This document shows, piece by piece, positions 31,011 through 43,533 of a DNA stretch of 64,000 bases. Each line of letters begins with the position of its first letter. The stretch's first letter is position 1. Below the pieces are notes generated by a model. That model saw only the letters and a list, made by a program, of their open reading frames with translations, did no database searches and was not told the DNA's origin. The translations under genes and the position numbers were made by a program. The stretch lies in assembly GCF_038502225.1 (NCBI RefSeq), contig NC_091312.1:29739910-29803909 (forward strand), in the 5' to 3' direction. This DNA comes from Cherax quadricarinatus (lineage: Eukaryota > Arthropoda > Malacostraca > Decapoda > Parastacidae).

Positions 31011-32888
31011 ATGTTCAGTAACTCTCTGAATTTCCAGGCCACCAGTGTTCATCTCTCTGAATTTCCAGGCCACCAGTGTTCATCTCTCTGAATTTCCAGG
31101 CCACCAGTGTTCATCTCTCTGAATTTCCAGGCCACCAGTGATCATCTCTCTGAATTTCCAGGCCACCAGTGTTCATCTCTCTGAATTTCCAGGCCACCAG
31201 TGTTCATCTCTCTGAATTTCCAGGCCACCAGTGTTCATCTCTCTGAATTTCCAGGCCACCAGTGTTCATCTCTCTGAATTTCCAGGCCACCAGTGTTCAT
31301 CTCTCTGAACTTCCAGGCCACCAGTGATCATCTCTCTGAACTTCCAGGCTACCAGCGTTCATCTCTCTGAACTTCCAGGCCACCAGTGTTCATCTCTCTG
31401 AACTTCCAGGCCACCAGTGTTCATCTCTCTGAACTTCCAGGCTACCAGTGTTCATCTCTCTGAGCTTCCAGGCCACCAGTGTTCATATCTCTGAGCTTCC
31501 ACGACACCAGTATTCATCTCTCAGCATCCAGGCCACCAGTGTTCATGTCTGAGCTTCCAGGCCACAAGTGTTCATCTCTCTGAGCTTCCAGGCCACAAGT
31601 GTTCATCTCTCTGAGCTTCCAGGACACCAGTATTCATCGCTCTGAGCTTCCAGGCCACCAGTGTTCGTCTCTCTGAGCATCCATGCCACCAGTGTTCATC
31701 TCTCTGAGCTTCCAGGCCACCAGTGTTCAACTCTCTTAACTTCCAGGCCACCAGTGTTCATCTCTTTGAGCTTCCAGGCCTCCAGTGTTCTCTCTGAGCT
31801 TCCAGGCCACCAGTGTTCATCTCTCTGAATTTCCAGGCCACCAGTGTTCATCTCTCTGAATTTCCAGGCCACCAGTGTTCATCTCTCTGAATTTCCAGGC
31901 CACCAGTGATCATCTCTCTGAATTTCCAGGCCACCAGTGTTCATCTCTCTGAATTTCCAGGCCACCAGTGTTCATCTCTCTGAATTTCCAGGCCACCAGT
32001 GTTCATCTCTCTGAATTTCCAGGCCACCAGTGTTCATCTCTCTGAATTTCCAGGCCACCAGTGTTCATCTCTCTGAACTTCCAGGCCATCAGTGATCATC
32101 TCTCTGAACTTCCAGGCTACCAGCGTTCATCTCTCTGAACTTCCAGGCCACCAGTGTTCATCTCTCTGAACTTCCAGGCCACCAGTGTTCATCTCTCTGA
32201 ACTTCCAGGCTACCAGTGTTCATCTCTCTGAGCTTCCAGGCCACCAGTGTTCATATCTCTGAGCTTCCACGACACCAGTATTCATCTCTCAGCATCCAGG
32301 CCACCAGTGTCCATGTCTGAGCTTCCAGGCCACAAGTGTTCATCTCTCTGAGCTTCCAGGCCACAAGTGTTCATCTCTCTGAGCTTCCAGGCCACCAGTA
32401 TTCATCGCTCTGAGTTTCCAGGCCACCAGTGTTCATCTCTCTGAGCATCGATGCCACCAGTGTTCATCTCTCTGAGCTTCCAGGCCACCAGTGTTCATCT
32501 CTCTGAACTTCCAGGCCACCAGTGTTCATCTCTTTGAGCTTCCAGGCCTCCAGTGTTCTCTCTGAGCTTCCAGGCCACCAGTGTTCATCTCTTTGAGCTT
32601 CCAGGCCTCCAGTGTTCTCTCTGAGCTTCCAGGCCACCAGTGTTCATCTCTTTGAGCTTCCAGGCCTCCAGTATTCTCTCTGAGCTTCCAGGCTACCAGT
32701 GTTCATCTCTTTGAGCTTCCAGGGCTCCAGTGTTCTCTCTGAGCTTCCAGGCCACCAGTGTTCATCTCTTTGAGCTTCCAGGCCTCCAGTGTTCTCTCTG
32801 AGCTTCCAGGCTACCAGTGTTCATCTCTAAGCTTCAAGGCCACCAGTGTTCTCTCTGAGCTTCCAGGCCACCAGTGTTCATCTCTCTA
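31011..32888. repeat. 31-bp minisatellite with higher-order structure
   Basis: Each unit holds CCAGTGTTCATCTCTCTG followed by AATTTCCAGGCCA (31 bp in all), about 60 copies. A higher-order duplication of 768 bp is clear: rare variants at 31137, 31323 and neighbours recur at 31905, 32091 and so on, in the same order. From about 32510 the units alternate between full and shortened forms (TCCAGTGTTCTCTCTGAGC), forming a dimer of about 58 bp. Confidence 0.96.
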
Positions 32889-32957
32889 ACCTGATCTGGA
32901 GAGGGTTTCGGGGTCAACGCCCCCTCGGCCCAGTCTGAGACCAGGCCTCGTGGTTAT

Positions 32958-33530
32958 TCAGAGTCTGATCAACCAGTCTGTTACTGTTGACCACACGTAA
33001 ACCGGCGTAAGAACCACAGCCGGCTGATCAGGTACTGGCTTTAGGTGCTTGTCCAGCGCCTTCTTGAAGACAGCCTTATGTATACTGGGAGGCAGTTGAA
33101 CAATCTTGGGTCCCTGACACTTAATGTGTTGTCTTTCAGTGTACTCGCGGCGCCCTTGTTTTTCATCTGGGGAATGTTGCATCTCCTGCCGAGTCTTGTT
33201 TTCATGTGGAGTGATTTCCATTTGTAAGTTTGGTACTAATCCCTTCAGGATTTTCCAAGTGTATATTATCATGTATCTTTCTCGCCTATGTTCCAGGGAA
33301 TACAAATCAAGAGATTTCTACCGTTCCCAGTAATTATGTGCCTTATCGTAATTTTGTGTGCCTTGAAAGTTCTTTGTACACTCTCCAGGTCAGCAATTTC
33401 GCCAGCCTTAAAGGAGGTAGTTAGTGTACATCAGTATTCCAGCCTAGAGAGAACAAGCGATTTGAAGAGAATCATCATGGGATTGGCATCCCTGGTTTTG
33501 AAGGTTTTCATTATCCATCCTATCTTTTTT

Positions 33531-33597
<67 letters not shown>

Positions 33598-35946
33598 GCA
33601 GATGAGGTAGATACATTGTTGTGGTCTTCGAAAGTGAGATCCTTTGATATTATCACTCCCAAGTCCTTCACATTACTTTTTCGCTCTATTGTGTGGTTAG
33701 AATTTGTTGTATATCCTGATACAGTTTTAATTTCCTCAAGTTTTCCATATCTGAGTAGTTGTAATTTCTCTTCATCGAACTTCATATTGTTTTCTGCGGC
33801 CCATTTAAAGATTTGGTTGATGTCCGCTTGGAGTCTTGTGGTGTCTTCGATGGAGGACACCGTCATGGTAATTCGGGTGTCATCCGCAAAAGAAGGCAGG
33901 GAGGTATGGATTACATCTCTGTTTATGTCAGATATGAGGATGAGGAACAGGATGGGAGCAATTACTGTGCCTTGTGGAACACAGCTTTTCACTGTAGCTG
34001 CCTCAGACTTTACTCTGTTTACTATTATTCTTTGTGTTCTATTTGTTAGAAAATCATAGATCCATCTACCAACTTTTCCTGTTATTCCTTTATCACGCAT
34101 TTTGTGCGCTATTACACCATGATCTCACTTGTGCAAGGCTTTCACAAAGTCTGTGTATACTACATCTGTATTTTGTTTATTCTCTAAAGCATCCAGGACC
34201 TTGTCATAATGGTCCAGTAGGTGGGACAGGCAGGAGCGACTTGCTCTAAACCCATATTACCATGATGTGTAATTGATGGGTATCTAGGTGGTTGGCGATC
34301 TTCCTTCTTAGAACCGTTTCAAAGATCTTTTTGATATGGGATGTTAGCTCTATCGGTCTGTAGTTCTTTACAATTGCTTTTCTGCTACCTTCCTTGAGTG
34401 AGGCCCTTGTGTCCATACTCTCTCTCCATAGAATATTGAAGGCTCATGACAGGGGCTTCTTGCAGTTTTTGATGAACACGGAGTTCCACGAATCCGGGTC
34501 CGGGGCAGAGTGTATGGGCATGTCATTAACTGCCTTTCCGAAGTCTTGGGGTAATAGGATAATATCACAGATTGTTGAAATGACCACTGAGTCGTATTGG
34601 GACTTTAATATCTCACTCATGTTTTTGCTGTCATCTTTGTAGGTCCCGTCTCGTCTAAGCAAGGGTCCAATACTGGATGTTGTTTTCCCCTTAGATTTGG
34701 CATAAGAGAAGAAGTACTTTGGGTTTCTTTCAACTTCCTTTATGGCTTTAAGTTCATCCTGAGAATCTTGTCTCCTGTAAGATTCCTTAAGCTTAAGTTC
34801 GATATTTCCTATTTCTCTGACCAGTGGCTTCCTTCGTATTTCAAATATACTGGCTCTTCTCAGCAGCTCTGTGATTCTTCGTCTTTGCCTGTATACAGAG
34901 CGTCTCTCTCTTTCTAGTTTACATCTCTTTCTCTTTCTTAATGGAATGTGCCTTGAGCAGACCTCAAGTGCCACAGAGTTAATTTTTTATTGGCAAAGGT
35001 TCGGATCCATATTGTTTATGATATCTTTCATTTAGGATACAGTTGACTCGTTCGTTCCCATGGTTTGTTTTACTTATTGAAGTTGAATTTTGTGAAAGCA
35101 CCTTCATAACGAATCCCATTTTTTATTTGTCAGGAGTCATGCGCATACATGTCTATACCTCTGTTATGTTGTGATCAGAGTGTATTGTCTTTGATATGGT
35201 TTTATCATGTATCAGATGGTCGTTGTTAGTAAAGATGAGGTCCAGCGTATTTTCTAGTCTTGTAGGCTCTATTATTTGCTGGTTTAAGATGAATTTGGTG
35301 CAGAGATGGGTGTGTAAATTTTCATCTGAGCTGCCTCCTGGGGTGATCTCTGCTAAAAAATTATTTGCTACACTCCTCCATTGTAGGTGTCTCAAGTTGA
35401 AATTTCCCAGTAGCAAGATGTGTGGGGTAGGAGTTGGGAGATTTGCCAAACAGTGGACAGTTTTCAAAATCTGTTCCTGGAATTGCTAGGAAGTTGCATC
35501 CGGAGGTTCGTATACCACCACAATGACAAGGTTTTGGTTTTCGGTCTTTACCGGCAAAACTTCAACTACATCATTTGAGGTGTTTAGTAGTTCTGAGCAA
35601 ATGTGCTTACAGTCCAACCCCACCTTGTTGCCTGTTTAGTCTGTTGTAACTGAATAGGTTATAACCTTGAATCCATATTTCATTGTCTAAATGATCCTTT
35701 ATGTGGGTCTCTGTGAAATCTGCAAACATTGCATTTGACTCCGTAAACAGTCCCTTGAGGCAAGGTATTTTGTTTGTTGATGGCTTTAGAGTTTAGACCC
35801 TGTAGGTTTGCAAAGATAAATGTCGTTATATTGATGGAATTTAGGGGGGCTTTGTTTGCTGGCATTAATATCTGTCGTTCTGGAGTGGAGGCCAATGACT
35901 GTTTCCGATCCAGAAGTGTTTTCAGTTGGTGTAGGATTTCTCTCAT
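32958..35946 (-). pseudogene. LINE ORF2 remains: endonuclease and RT, CR1/L2 type
   Basis: Read from high to low coordinates: endonuclease start (NLQGLNSKA, about 35840), a frame break, then endonuclease C-terminal part (LLLGNFNLRHLQW, IHSDHN) at 35467-35153. Next comes a charged linker at 34974-34444, then RT with YTDF (motif A, about 34160), PQGTVIAPILF and SFADDTRI (about 33890) and a thumb region ending in RRERYMIIYTWKI at 33305-32958. GNFN replaces the usual GDFN, so the endonuclease aspartate is changed. At least four frame breaks separate the pieces. A 64-T run sits within the RT thumb. CR1/L2 assignment rests on FADDTR and on the C-terminal text. Confidence 0.8.
33533..33596. repeat. 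Homopolymer of 64 T inside the RT remnant
   Basis: On the coding (minus) strand it is a run of AAA lysine codons between the palm (before) and IGWIMKTFKTRDANPM (after). It appears to be an expansion of a short AAA/AAG stretch, or a sequencing/assembly artefact. Confidence 0.9.
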
Positions 35947-36509
35947 TTCCCTCTAGTCTTTTCTCCTTCCTGGTACTAAAAAACCTTCTCTGGAGAGGTT
36001 TTGGTTCCCCTCTTTGGTTTCTCATGATCTGAGTGATCTGTATCTTCTTGTTTCCTTTACATGATGTGCCTGACGATACAGGTTTTCTTCCATGGACTGA
36101 CGAGTGACACATTTCAGGGTGAAATGTGTTCCAAGAAGAGTTACACCCTCCTGTTGTCATGTGGGTGCCGCATTTTTTGAGACGGTTAAAAATGCATGTC
36201 CCACCAGTTTTTCCAGATATACCATGCCTGCAGATAACCTAGGCATAGAATATGCATAGATTGGATTTTTGTTTGCCAGGATTTTTTTGTGGCTGTGTTC
36301 TCCACTGGTGAGCTTTTTTTTGTTTCCCAACTACCTACAGCCCCTGTACGGACATCAGTGCTTCCACCAGCTTCTACTGGCAATGAGTCAAAACTATTTC
36401 TTGAGGCTTCATCCCTTTTTGCTCCATCTCCGGCAGTATTCCTACATTGTTCCTCTGGAAGTTGTATAACGTTGTCTTTACCTGTTTCATCACAAGGGCC
36501 ACTATCTCC
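35786..36509 (-). pseudogene. LINE ORF1, C-terminal part with CCCH-like finger text
   Basis: After the coding minisatellite (minus reading), unique sequence contains GPCDETGKDNVIQLPEEQ and, in another frame, FHPEMCHSSVHGRKPV, which resembles the CCCH finger segment I associate with decapod L2-type ORF1 proteins. The finger lacks the C expected after GRK (P instead). A frame change separates the two parts at about 36180. 36160-35786 stays open to SSGSETVIGLHS-type text, then overlaps the endonuclease start. Confidence 0.55.
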
Positions 36510-38074
36510 ATTTGGTGCACTGTTCTCCAGGACAACATCAGCCCCTTCTGGTGCACTGTCCCCCATGACAACACCAGCACCATCTGGTGCACTGTCCTCC
36601 AGGACAACACCAGCCGCATTTGGTGCACTGTCCTCCAGGACAACACCAGCCCCATCTGGTGCACCGTCCTCCAGGACAACACCAGCCCCATCTGGTGCAC
36701 TGTCCTCCAGGACAACACCAGCCCCATCTGGTGCACTGTCTTCCAGAACAACACCAGCCCCATCTGGTGCACTGTCCTCCAGGACAACACCAGCCCCATC
36801 TGGTGCACTGTCCTCCAAGACAACACCAGCCCCATCTGGTGCACTGTCCTCCAGGACAACACCATCCCCATCTGGTGCACTGTCCTCCAGGACAGCACCA
36901 GCCCTATCTGGTGCGCTGTCCTCCAGGACAACACCAGCCTCATTTCGTGCACTGTCCTCCAGGACAACACCAGCCCCATCTGGTGCACTGTAGTCCAGGA
37001 CAACAGCCCCATTTGGCACACTGTCCTCCAGGACAACACCACCCCATCTGGTGCACTGTCCTCCAGGACAACACCAGCCCCATCTGGTGTACCGTCCCCA
37101 GGACATCACCAGCCCCATCTAGTGCACTGTCCTCCAGGACAACACCAGCCCCATCTCGTGCACTGTCCTCCAGGACAACACCAGCCCCAGTTGGTGCACT
37201 GTCCTCCAGAACAACACCAGCCCCAGTTGGTGCACTCTCCTCCAGGACAACATCAGTTCCATTTGGTGTGTTGTCCTCCAGGACAACACCAGCCCCAGTT
37301 GGTGCACTCTCCTCCAGGACAAAACCAGCCCCATATGGTGTGCTGTCCTCCAGGACAACACCAGCTGCATCTGGTGCACTGTCCTCCAGGACAACACCAG
37401 CCCCATCTGGTGCACTGTCCTCCAAGACAACACCAGCACCCTCTAGAACACTGTCCTCCAGGACAACACCATCCCCATCTGGTACACTGTCCTGCAGGAC
37501 AACACCAGCACCCACTAGAACACTGTCCTCCAGGACAACACCAGCCCCATCTGGTGCACTGTCCCGCAGGACAACACCAGCCCCATCTGGTGCACTGTCC
37601 TCCAGGACAACGCCAGCCCCGTCTGGTGCATTGTCCTCCAGGACAATACCAGCACCCTCTGTAGCACTCCTCCAGGACAACACCAGCCGCATTTGGTACA
37701 CTGTCCTCCAGGACAACACCAGCCCCATCTGACGCACTGTCCTCCAGGATAACACCAGCCCCATTTGGTGCACTGTCCTCAAGGACAACACCAGCCCCAT
37801 CTAGTGCACTGTCCTCCAGGACAACACCAACCCCAGTTGGTGCGCTGTCCTCCAGGACAACACCACCCGCATCTTGTGCACTCTCCTCCAGGACAACATC
37901 AGCTCCATCTGGTGCACTGTCCTGCAGGACAACAACAGCACCCTCTAGAACACTGTCCTCCAGGACAACACCAGCTGAATCATGTGCACTCTCCTCCAGG
38001 ACAACACCAGCCCTATTTGGTGCATTGTCCTCCAGGACAACACCAGCCCCATCTGGCTCACTGTCCTCCAGGAC
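36510..38074 (-). repeat. 36-bp coding minisatellite in LINE ORF1 (left block)
   Basis: Tandem 36-bp units, each encoding VVLEDSAPDGAG or a variant on the minus strand, about 43 copies. The unit length is a multiple of three and the array joins unique ORF1 text in frame at its C-terminal side. A few indels (near 37015, 37085, 37660) break the frame. Subtypes with LEDSVLEGAG/LQDS recur around 37430-37600 and 37920-37960. The gypsy element at 38075 interrupts the array. Confidence 0.88.
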
Positions 38075-38361
38075 TGTCGTGTGGGGTTCGGTAGGAGATT
38101 TTAGGGTTGAATGTAGACACACTTGTTAGATGGTAACACTATATATTGTCAGAGGTGGGAGCCCAGCCTGCCCTGTTCTTGCCTGTTCGTAAGTGGTCCG
38201 TCGAGTGAGAGCGAGGCAGCTCGTCTCACTCCCTCAAGCTGTACCCCGTGACGTCATACAGTCACAGGCCTAAGGGATCTTCTATATAAACACATGGATG
38301 GTACTATGATACTCAGCTAATCTATATAACACATATAAGGGGATCAGCAACTATGCTGACA
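38075..38361 (-). repeat. Gypsy 3' LTR (287 bp)
   Basis: It has TGTC...GACA ends. Compared with the other LTR it lacks 12 bp (ACTGTGGATGAG) and carries about 29 extra bp near 38322-38350 (AACACATATAAGGGGATCAG). It contains TGACGTCA at 38249-38256 and CTATATAAAC at 38282-38291. Confidence 0.88.
38249..38291. promoter_or_regulatory. CRE palindrome and TATA box in gypsy LTR
   Basis: TGACGTCA, then CTATATAAAC about 26 bp further on. The same pair is at 43739-43746 and about 43772-43781. The order CRE-TATA reads as a promoter on the plus strand, opposite to integrase, though the TATA core is near-palindromic. Confidence 0.4.
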
Positions 38362-38375
38362 GCTCGGTCATGTTA

Positions 38376-38396
38376 CGTATGTCGTCTCGACATACG
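38376..38396. repeat. 9-bp perfect hairpin, 3-nt loop
   Basis: CGTATGTCG, loop TCT, CGACATACG, just inside the gypsy 3' LTR, where a polypurine tract would be expected. 38397-38817 holds no ORF. Confidence 0.75.
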
Positions 38397-38817
38397 CTAC
38401 TATGCTATAGGCTGAACAGGCAGGTGGTTCTGGGCTGATTCTATACAATAACAAATTCATATATAACTTAGAACTAATGGATGGTATCATAATGGATGTT
38501 AACAAAATGAGTTTTATGTAATGGGTGTTAACGCAATCACTTTTAACGTAATGCATTACGACTTATAAGAACAATTCATTGTACAATATGGATGGAATTG
38601 ATTGATCGATCTGTATTCATGCACTCTACGGATTCTGAGGAAATAAATATATATAAATACAAGGTGAAATTAACAGCAAAGGCATCTGGTGCACCCAGAT
38701 CATTACTGTCAAATTCTCAGAATACGGAGGGAACGTGAACACGAAAAAAAAAATGAAAAAAAAACTGATCAGTTCATAACAAAGCACACAATTGACAATT
38801 TCTTTCATCTTGGACAT

Positions 38818-40425
38818 CTAATTATACAGACTATGTACATTTAAACCCAATTCTGCGAGGGTGAGGTTTACATATGCAGAATGGTTATCATCTCTGGGAG
38901 GATTGAATTCCTCTGCAATGGCTAACACATGCCTTGACTGAGGGAGATCTGAACGAGTATCTACAAAAGATACTTGTGGGTTTCTCATTACTTGTCGAGT
39001 ACGCAAGGAGTAACGACATTCAGGTTGATTATCTGACTGAGTATTTGAGGTAGAGGGTACAGAGTCAAGAGGATTTTCAGCATCTGTCACATTAGTCTGG
39101 GTAGCAGTATCATCAACATCGCATACTAATTTCATATGATCTAAATGCGATTCTTTGTACTTACCAGTACTAATTTCTCTAACCTTATACTTATTGCCTG
39201 TGATATGTTCTACAACTCGATAAGGGCCAACAAACTTTTGATCGAGCTTAGGCATTTCGGATGTTTTGTTGAAATTTGTCAGCATTACTCTTGAACCTAC
39301 TCTAACTTTTGATGGTTTAGCACGGCTATTAGTTACTCTAGTAAATTCTACTGTTGATTTATGAAGTGTTTCACGGATTCTTCTAAAAACACTCTGAGCC
39401 ATGCTTGTACGAGTTGCTACGAAATCATTAGGGTTGTAATTGGGTTTCGGAGTAAAATATAACAACTCATAGGGTAAACGCTTGTCTACACCATACAATG
39501 CATAATGTGGAGTATCACCTATGGAAGCATTGTAAGCAGAATTTATGGCACATTGAACATCTGGTATAACTTCATCCCAAGTTTCACTATTGGGGTTGAT
39601 AGTGGCTCTCAAAACATCAAGTACTTTCTTATTGGTTCGTTCCGCTAACCCATTGCTGGCAGGATGATGAGGAACAATGGTGGATTTAGAGATCTTGTAC
39701 AAAGTACACAAATTTTCAAGAATCTCATTACAGAATTCACCTCCATTATCTGCTACTAAGGACTTAGGGGTGGTATGCCTGCAGATAATTCTTTCTTTAA
39801 ACGTTTTAGCTACTGTCTCTGCAGTCTTATCTGCAATAGGAACTAACTCACAATATCTGGTGAAATGGTCTTCAGTAACACACAGATGTTTGTTGTCTTG
39901 GAGGGAACATTTAAAATTGGTTAACAAATCAAGGGCAACTCTTTCCCACGGTTCGCTAGTGGTTGGGTACACTTGGATTGGATTAGGACCATTGACATTT
40001 CCTTTATGTTGCATACAAACACTACATTTCTTAACATACTCTGAAATGTCAGTTGCCATACGTGGCCAAAAGTACTTCATTCTGGCTTGTTTCACAGAAC
40101 GATCCATACCAGGGTGTGCAACACCTGGTGCATCATGAACTAGCTGTAGAGCTACGTTCACTAGTGACTGTGGAATTACTAACTGGTAAACTCTTCTGCT
40201 TGGAGTACCCAATTCGGCTGTTCGATACAGTAATTCTTGGCTCATTACAAAGTCACTGATGGGTGCTGGTGGCTTCACAGTAAGAATAATATCTTCCTGG
40301 AGCAGGAATCGAATCACCAGAACACAAGGGATCGGCTCTTTCTTACTGGAGGAATGAACAAACTCGATGGAGTGGATGACTCTCCCCGGTTGAAAAAATA
40401 ATGCTGTAACACGCAATATGAGCAA
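38818..40425 (-). CDS. Gypsy integrase (C-terminal pol fragment)
   Basis: 535 codons, uninterrupted. Integrase joins the cDNA to chromosomal DNA. The HHCC zinc domain is H97, H104, C134, C137, preceded by a segment typical of the RNase H-integrase linker. The catalytic triad is D166 (VALDLLT), D226 (VADNGGEF) and E262 (SNGLAERTNK), with the diagnostic 35-residue D-E spacing. A C-terminal GPYRVVEH module (about 415-445) resembles the gypsy integrase tail, and there is a Ser/Asp-rich end. The RT part that should precede it is absent, so this is a surviving piece of a polyprotein and its start codon is arbitrary. Residues needed for catalysis are kept. Confidence 0.88.
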   Translation of the reverse strand: MLILRVTALFFQPGRVIHSIEFVHSSSKKEPIPCVLVIRFLLQEDIILTVKPPAPISDFVMSQELLYRTAELGTPSRRVYQLVIPQSLVNVALQLVHDAPGVAHPGMDRSVKQARMKYFWPRMATDISEYVKKCSVCMQHKGNVNGPNPIQVYPTTSEPWERVALDLLTNFKCSLQDNKHLCVTEDHFTRYCELVPIADKTAETVAKTFKERIICRHTTPKSLVADNGGEFCNEILENLCTLYKISKSTIVPHHPASNGLAERTNKKVLDVLRATINPNSETWDEVIPDVQCAINSAYNASIGDTPHYALYGVDKRLPYELLYFTPKPNYNPNDFVATRTSMAQSVFRRIRETLHKSTVEFTRVTNSRAKPSKVRVGSRVMLTNFNKTSEMPKLDQKFVGPYRVVEHITGNKYKVREISTGKYKESHLDHMKLVCDVDDTATQTNVTDAENPLDSVPSTSNTQSDNQPECRYSLRTRQVMRNPQVSFVDTRSDLPQSRHVLAIAEEFNPPRDDNHSAYVNLTLAELGLNVHSLYN

Positions 40426-43400
40426 GGGAGAACGAATCTACTATCTCACTGCAAGCACAGGGAAAAAGATGAGCACGGTGAACAATACTGATATTCAATC
40501 TGAGTCGCACACAGTGACACGAGGTATCAGCTATAAAGAAACTTCACTTACAAATGTTAACAACATGTGAAAGTTACTCGAGAAATAACTTCTTACATTG
40601 CACGAATTACTGTCAACTAGGATGGGATCACAATCTGGAACACAAGGAACACAACAGACACTCTAGTGAGAGCACTAGCCGCAACAGAGACGTCTTTCTG
40701 CATATGGCATGTGATATCAACAAGAGATGGCATTACTAGTTTCAAGTAATCATTTTCCGACAAGGCATTCCCTGTGGAGAAACTACTACTTGGACTAGTA
40801 GACATTGCAGGGATAAGCTGAGCACTCAAGGCAGTCTGAGTGTCCTCGGACACTTGAGGCAATACACTATCTTGCATGTCTGAAGGTGTAGGTGGAACAC
40901 AGATGGGAGTGACAGAGTTACTAGTGCCTGACTGCTCGGCTACGTTAATAAGTAATGAACGAATCTATAGGAACTTAATCTGAACTTCACATTTCGCAGC
41001 ACTTTAACAAATCTCAGATACAAGCTGTGAGAACAAACACATTGCTCAGGGGCTAGGTATTGTCTTTCAGTCAGTAAGGGAATATTGGTACTGTGGACTG
41101 ATTCATATTTACTTTGACTGGCATGATACACTAAGTGAACATTCAAAAGTGACTGGGACATGTTCTCAGGGAGCTTACTCAAGGGCAAAAGGCAAAAAAA
41201 AAAAAAATAGAAAAAATAAAGGAAAATGTAACTGAGGGACACACAACACAGTGAACTTAAATGGAAAGAAAATGCTTAACTATTCTGCATAAGTAATTAA
41301 AAAATTGACAGGACACACAGAAAGCAAGGAAACTAACACAAGAAAATACTCAACTGAATAAACAACACTTTGAAAATCAAGAGAACTTGTACTTTACTCA
41401 AATCTAATCTGCTCAAATTTACTGTAAAATTGAATGAATGGCACAGAGAGTTGTCTTTACTCTCAATGCAATAGGGAAATTCAACAATAAAATGATGAAT
41501 CAATCAAAAACTGTTAAATTGGACTCAATAAAGCTTGTGCAAAATTAAAACAAACTGGGAAACAATTCACTAAAAGAAAATAAAATGGCACACAAAGAAT
41601 AAAATATTATGCACAGAACAGAGCATAAGAAACTGCACTGAAATAAACTGTAGCAATATTGCAAATAACAATTGCTAATCAAGAGTACTGCACAACACTA
41701 CACAAAATTTCTGAAAGAAAAAAAATTAATGACAATACAAAGCTTGCACAAGAATTATTGCAAAATGAGTCAATGTGCAATAATAAAAAAAAATTACACA
41801 CACGAGAAAATACAGTTTACAAAATTAAAAAAAAATGTAGCAAGGAATGAACTGAGTGAACACTTTAACTCTTAACTGCAGCTTAAGCAACACTTAATAA
41901 ACAAAAGAACAATTTACTTTAAATGAACAACTTAAAAATTGCACTAAGAGTGAATTTGTTCAATGAAACATGAAAAAAATAATAGATGCAAAAAGAACAA
42001 AAGGTTTGAACACTTACAGTGATGCAGAACACAACACATCAATATAAACACAATACTAGAATTTTCTTGCTATGAAACTTGATGTGTGAAAAATTTGGAA
42101 AATAATTTCTTGCTTGCACAAAACAATGGCACTATTGTCTGTGGAGATAAGACAAATTAGACACTGGCTGAATGAAAAGAATTAACACAAAAATGTTCAA
42201 CACACAGAGAGAACAAAACAAGAATACACAAATGCTGGGAGGAAAATATAACAGACAACACTGAATTGTGATGCAGAATATTAGGTAATAAATTACTTCT
42301 TTCTTATGTTCTTATAGCAAAATACTGAGAACACAAGGTGATTCTGAAGTGTAAACACAAGTTCTATACTGCTCATATGTTGCACACACAACAAAGAAAA
42401 AACACTAAGTACTTACTTCAAGTGTATAAAAAAAAGAAGCACAACACAACAGATATGAAATTATGCATGAAAATTAACACTGAATTAAGAAGGGAAAAAA
42501 ATATTGCAATCAGTATATAATAAACACTGAGTCTAATCAAGAGTCACTGAATGTCACTAAGAAATCACTGGAAACACAAAAGAAATGTCTCAACACTCGC
42601 AAATGTCTCTATGAAAAATATTATCGCTGTAACGACTTGATAAAGAATGAGGTGAAAGGTGGTGGAGGATGTTTATGTCGTCTTGCGGCTGGCTACTGTC
42701 CTCTGCACACGTGATCGTAGAATTGCACTTACATCGACGATAGACTTCACACAGGAGGCTTTCAACGGTGGTGCCGATGACAAAAGACACACTCTAGCTC
42801 TTGACCCCCTATGTGGTCCTTAAAATATGGTACTAGTACCCGTAATAAGGGTACAATAACACAGTGGTAGTGGTTGGGTGAGTGGGCTGAAGCAGGGCTG
42901 AGGCCGGGCAGTGGTGAGACACACGTGGTGAGTGGGCCTATGGGATGAACGGCGTAAGCCTCACTGGGGACACCCACACTGGCGCGAAAATATTTCTAAG
43001 CTGGCTGGCTTAAAAACAAACCCACGAATTACTACAACACCACAGGGATGAAAAAGCACCTAGAATGGCTTGGAGCTTGAAGCACAAAGCGATGAGAAGA
43101 CTGTACCCACGTGGTTGCTTGAGTACTGGGTTAGTCACTTGGGTTATTTGCTGGCTGGCTTGGCTTATCTTAACCCTTCACACAGAATGGCTTGATAACT
43201 TCTCACGATGAGCACAGCAGGGGTGGAAAGCTGGCTTGGCAGGGAAAAACTGGATGGAGTAGGCTAGGCTGACTGACTCCCTCACCACAGACTGGTTGCT
43301 GGCTTATTTTGCAAACTCAGGTCAACCCCTCGGGAGTGATGCAAATAAGCAGATAAACACTAATACAAGGACTGACCAGTGTATATTGTAGAGGCTGGTA

Positions 43401-43533
43401 GAAGCTTGCGGGGGTAGCTGGCTGGCTTGAGGTAGATCGAGCATTACCCTGCCCGGCAGGCCTAGTCACAAGATGGCAGCCGGCTCAGTAGAAATTTATC
43501 TCCAGAAATCGCTGTAATCGTCAGGATTACAGG
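40426..43533 (-). other. Gypsy internal region without recognisable gag-RT
   Basis: 40440-42560 is AT-rich, A-rich on the plus strand, and has only short frames. One at 40877-40617 (86 codons) is Ser/Thr-rich with no known motif. 42560-43530 is more GC-balanced, with repeated GGCTGGCTTG words near 43000-43430. A full element should carry gag, protease, RT and RNase H here, so the region is either replaced or degraded beyond recognition. Confidence 0.6.

Larger units (their letters stand above)
32891..38074 (-). mobile_element. CR1/L2-type LINE, 3' part (decayed)
   Basis: Minus-strand LINE. Its 3' end is at about 32891, next to the 31-bp array, and the element continues beyond the gypsy insertion at 43823-44600. 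It shows ORF2 remains with endonuclease and RT (no RNase H) and an ORF1 with zinc fingers and a coding minisatellite. Without the 5.7-kb insertion the element would be about 6 kb, a normal size. Frameshifts and stops make it a pseudo-copy. Confidence 0.8.

Noticed and set aside
36447..37732. Plus-strand frames of 381 and 405 codons across the 36-bp array
   Set aside because: They are antisense to the LINE ORF1 repeat, which joins unique ORF1 text in frame on the minus strand. The plus frames have no such support.
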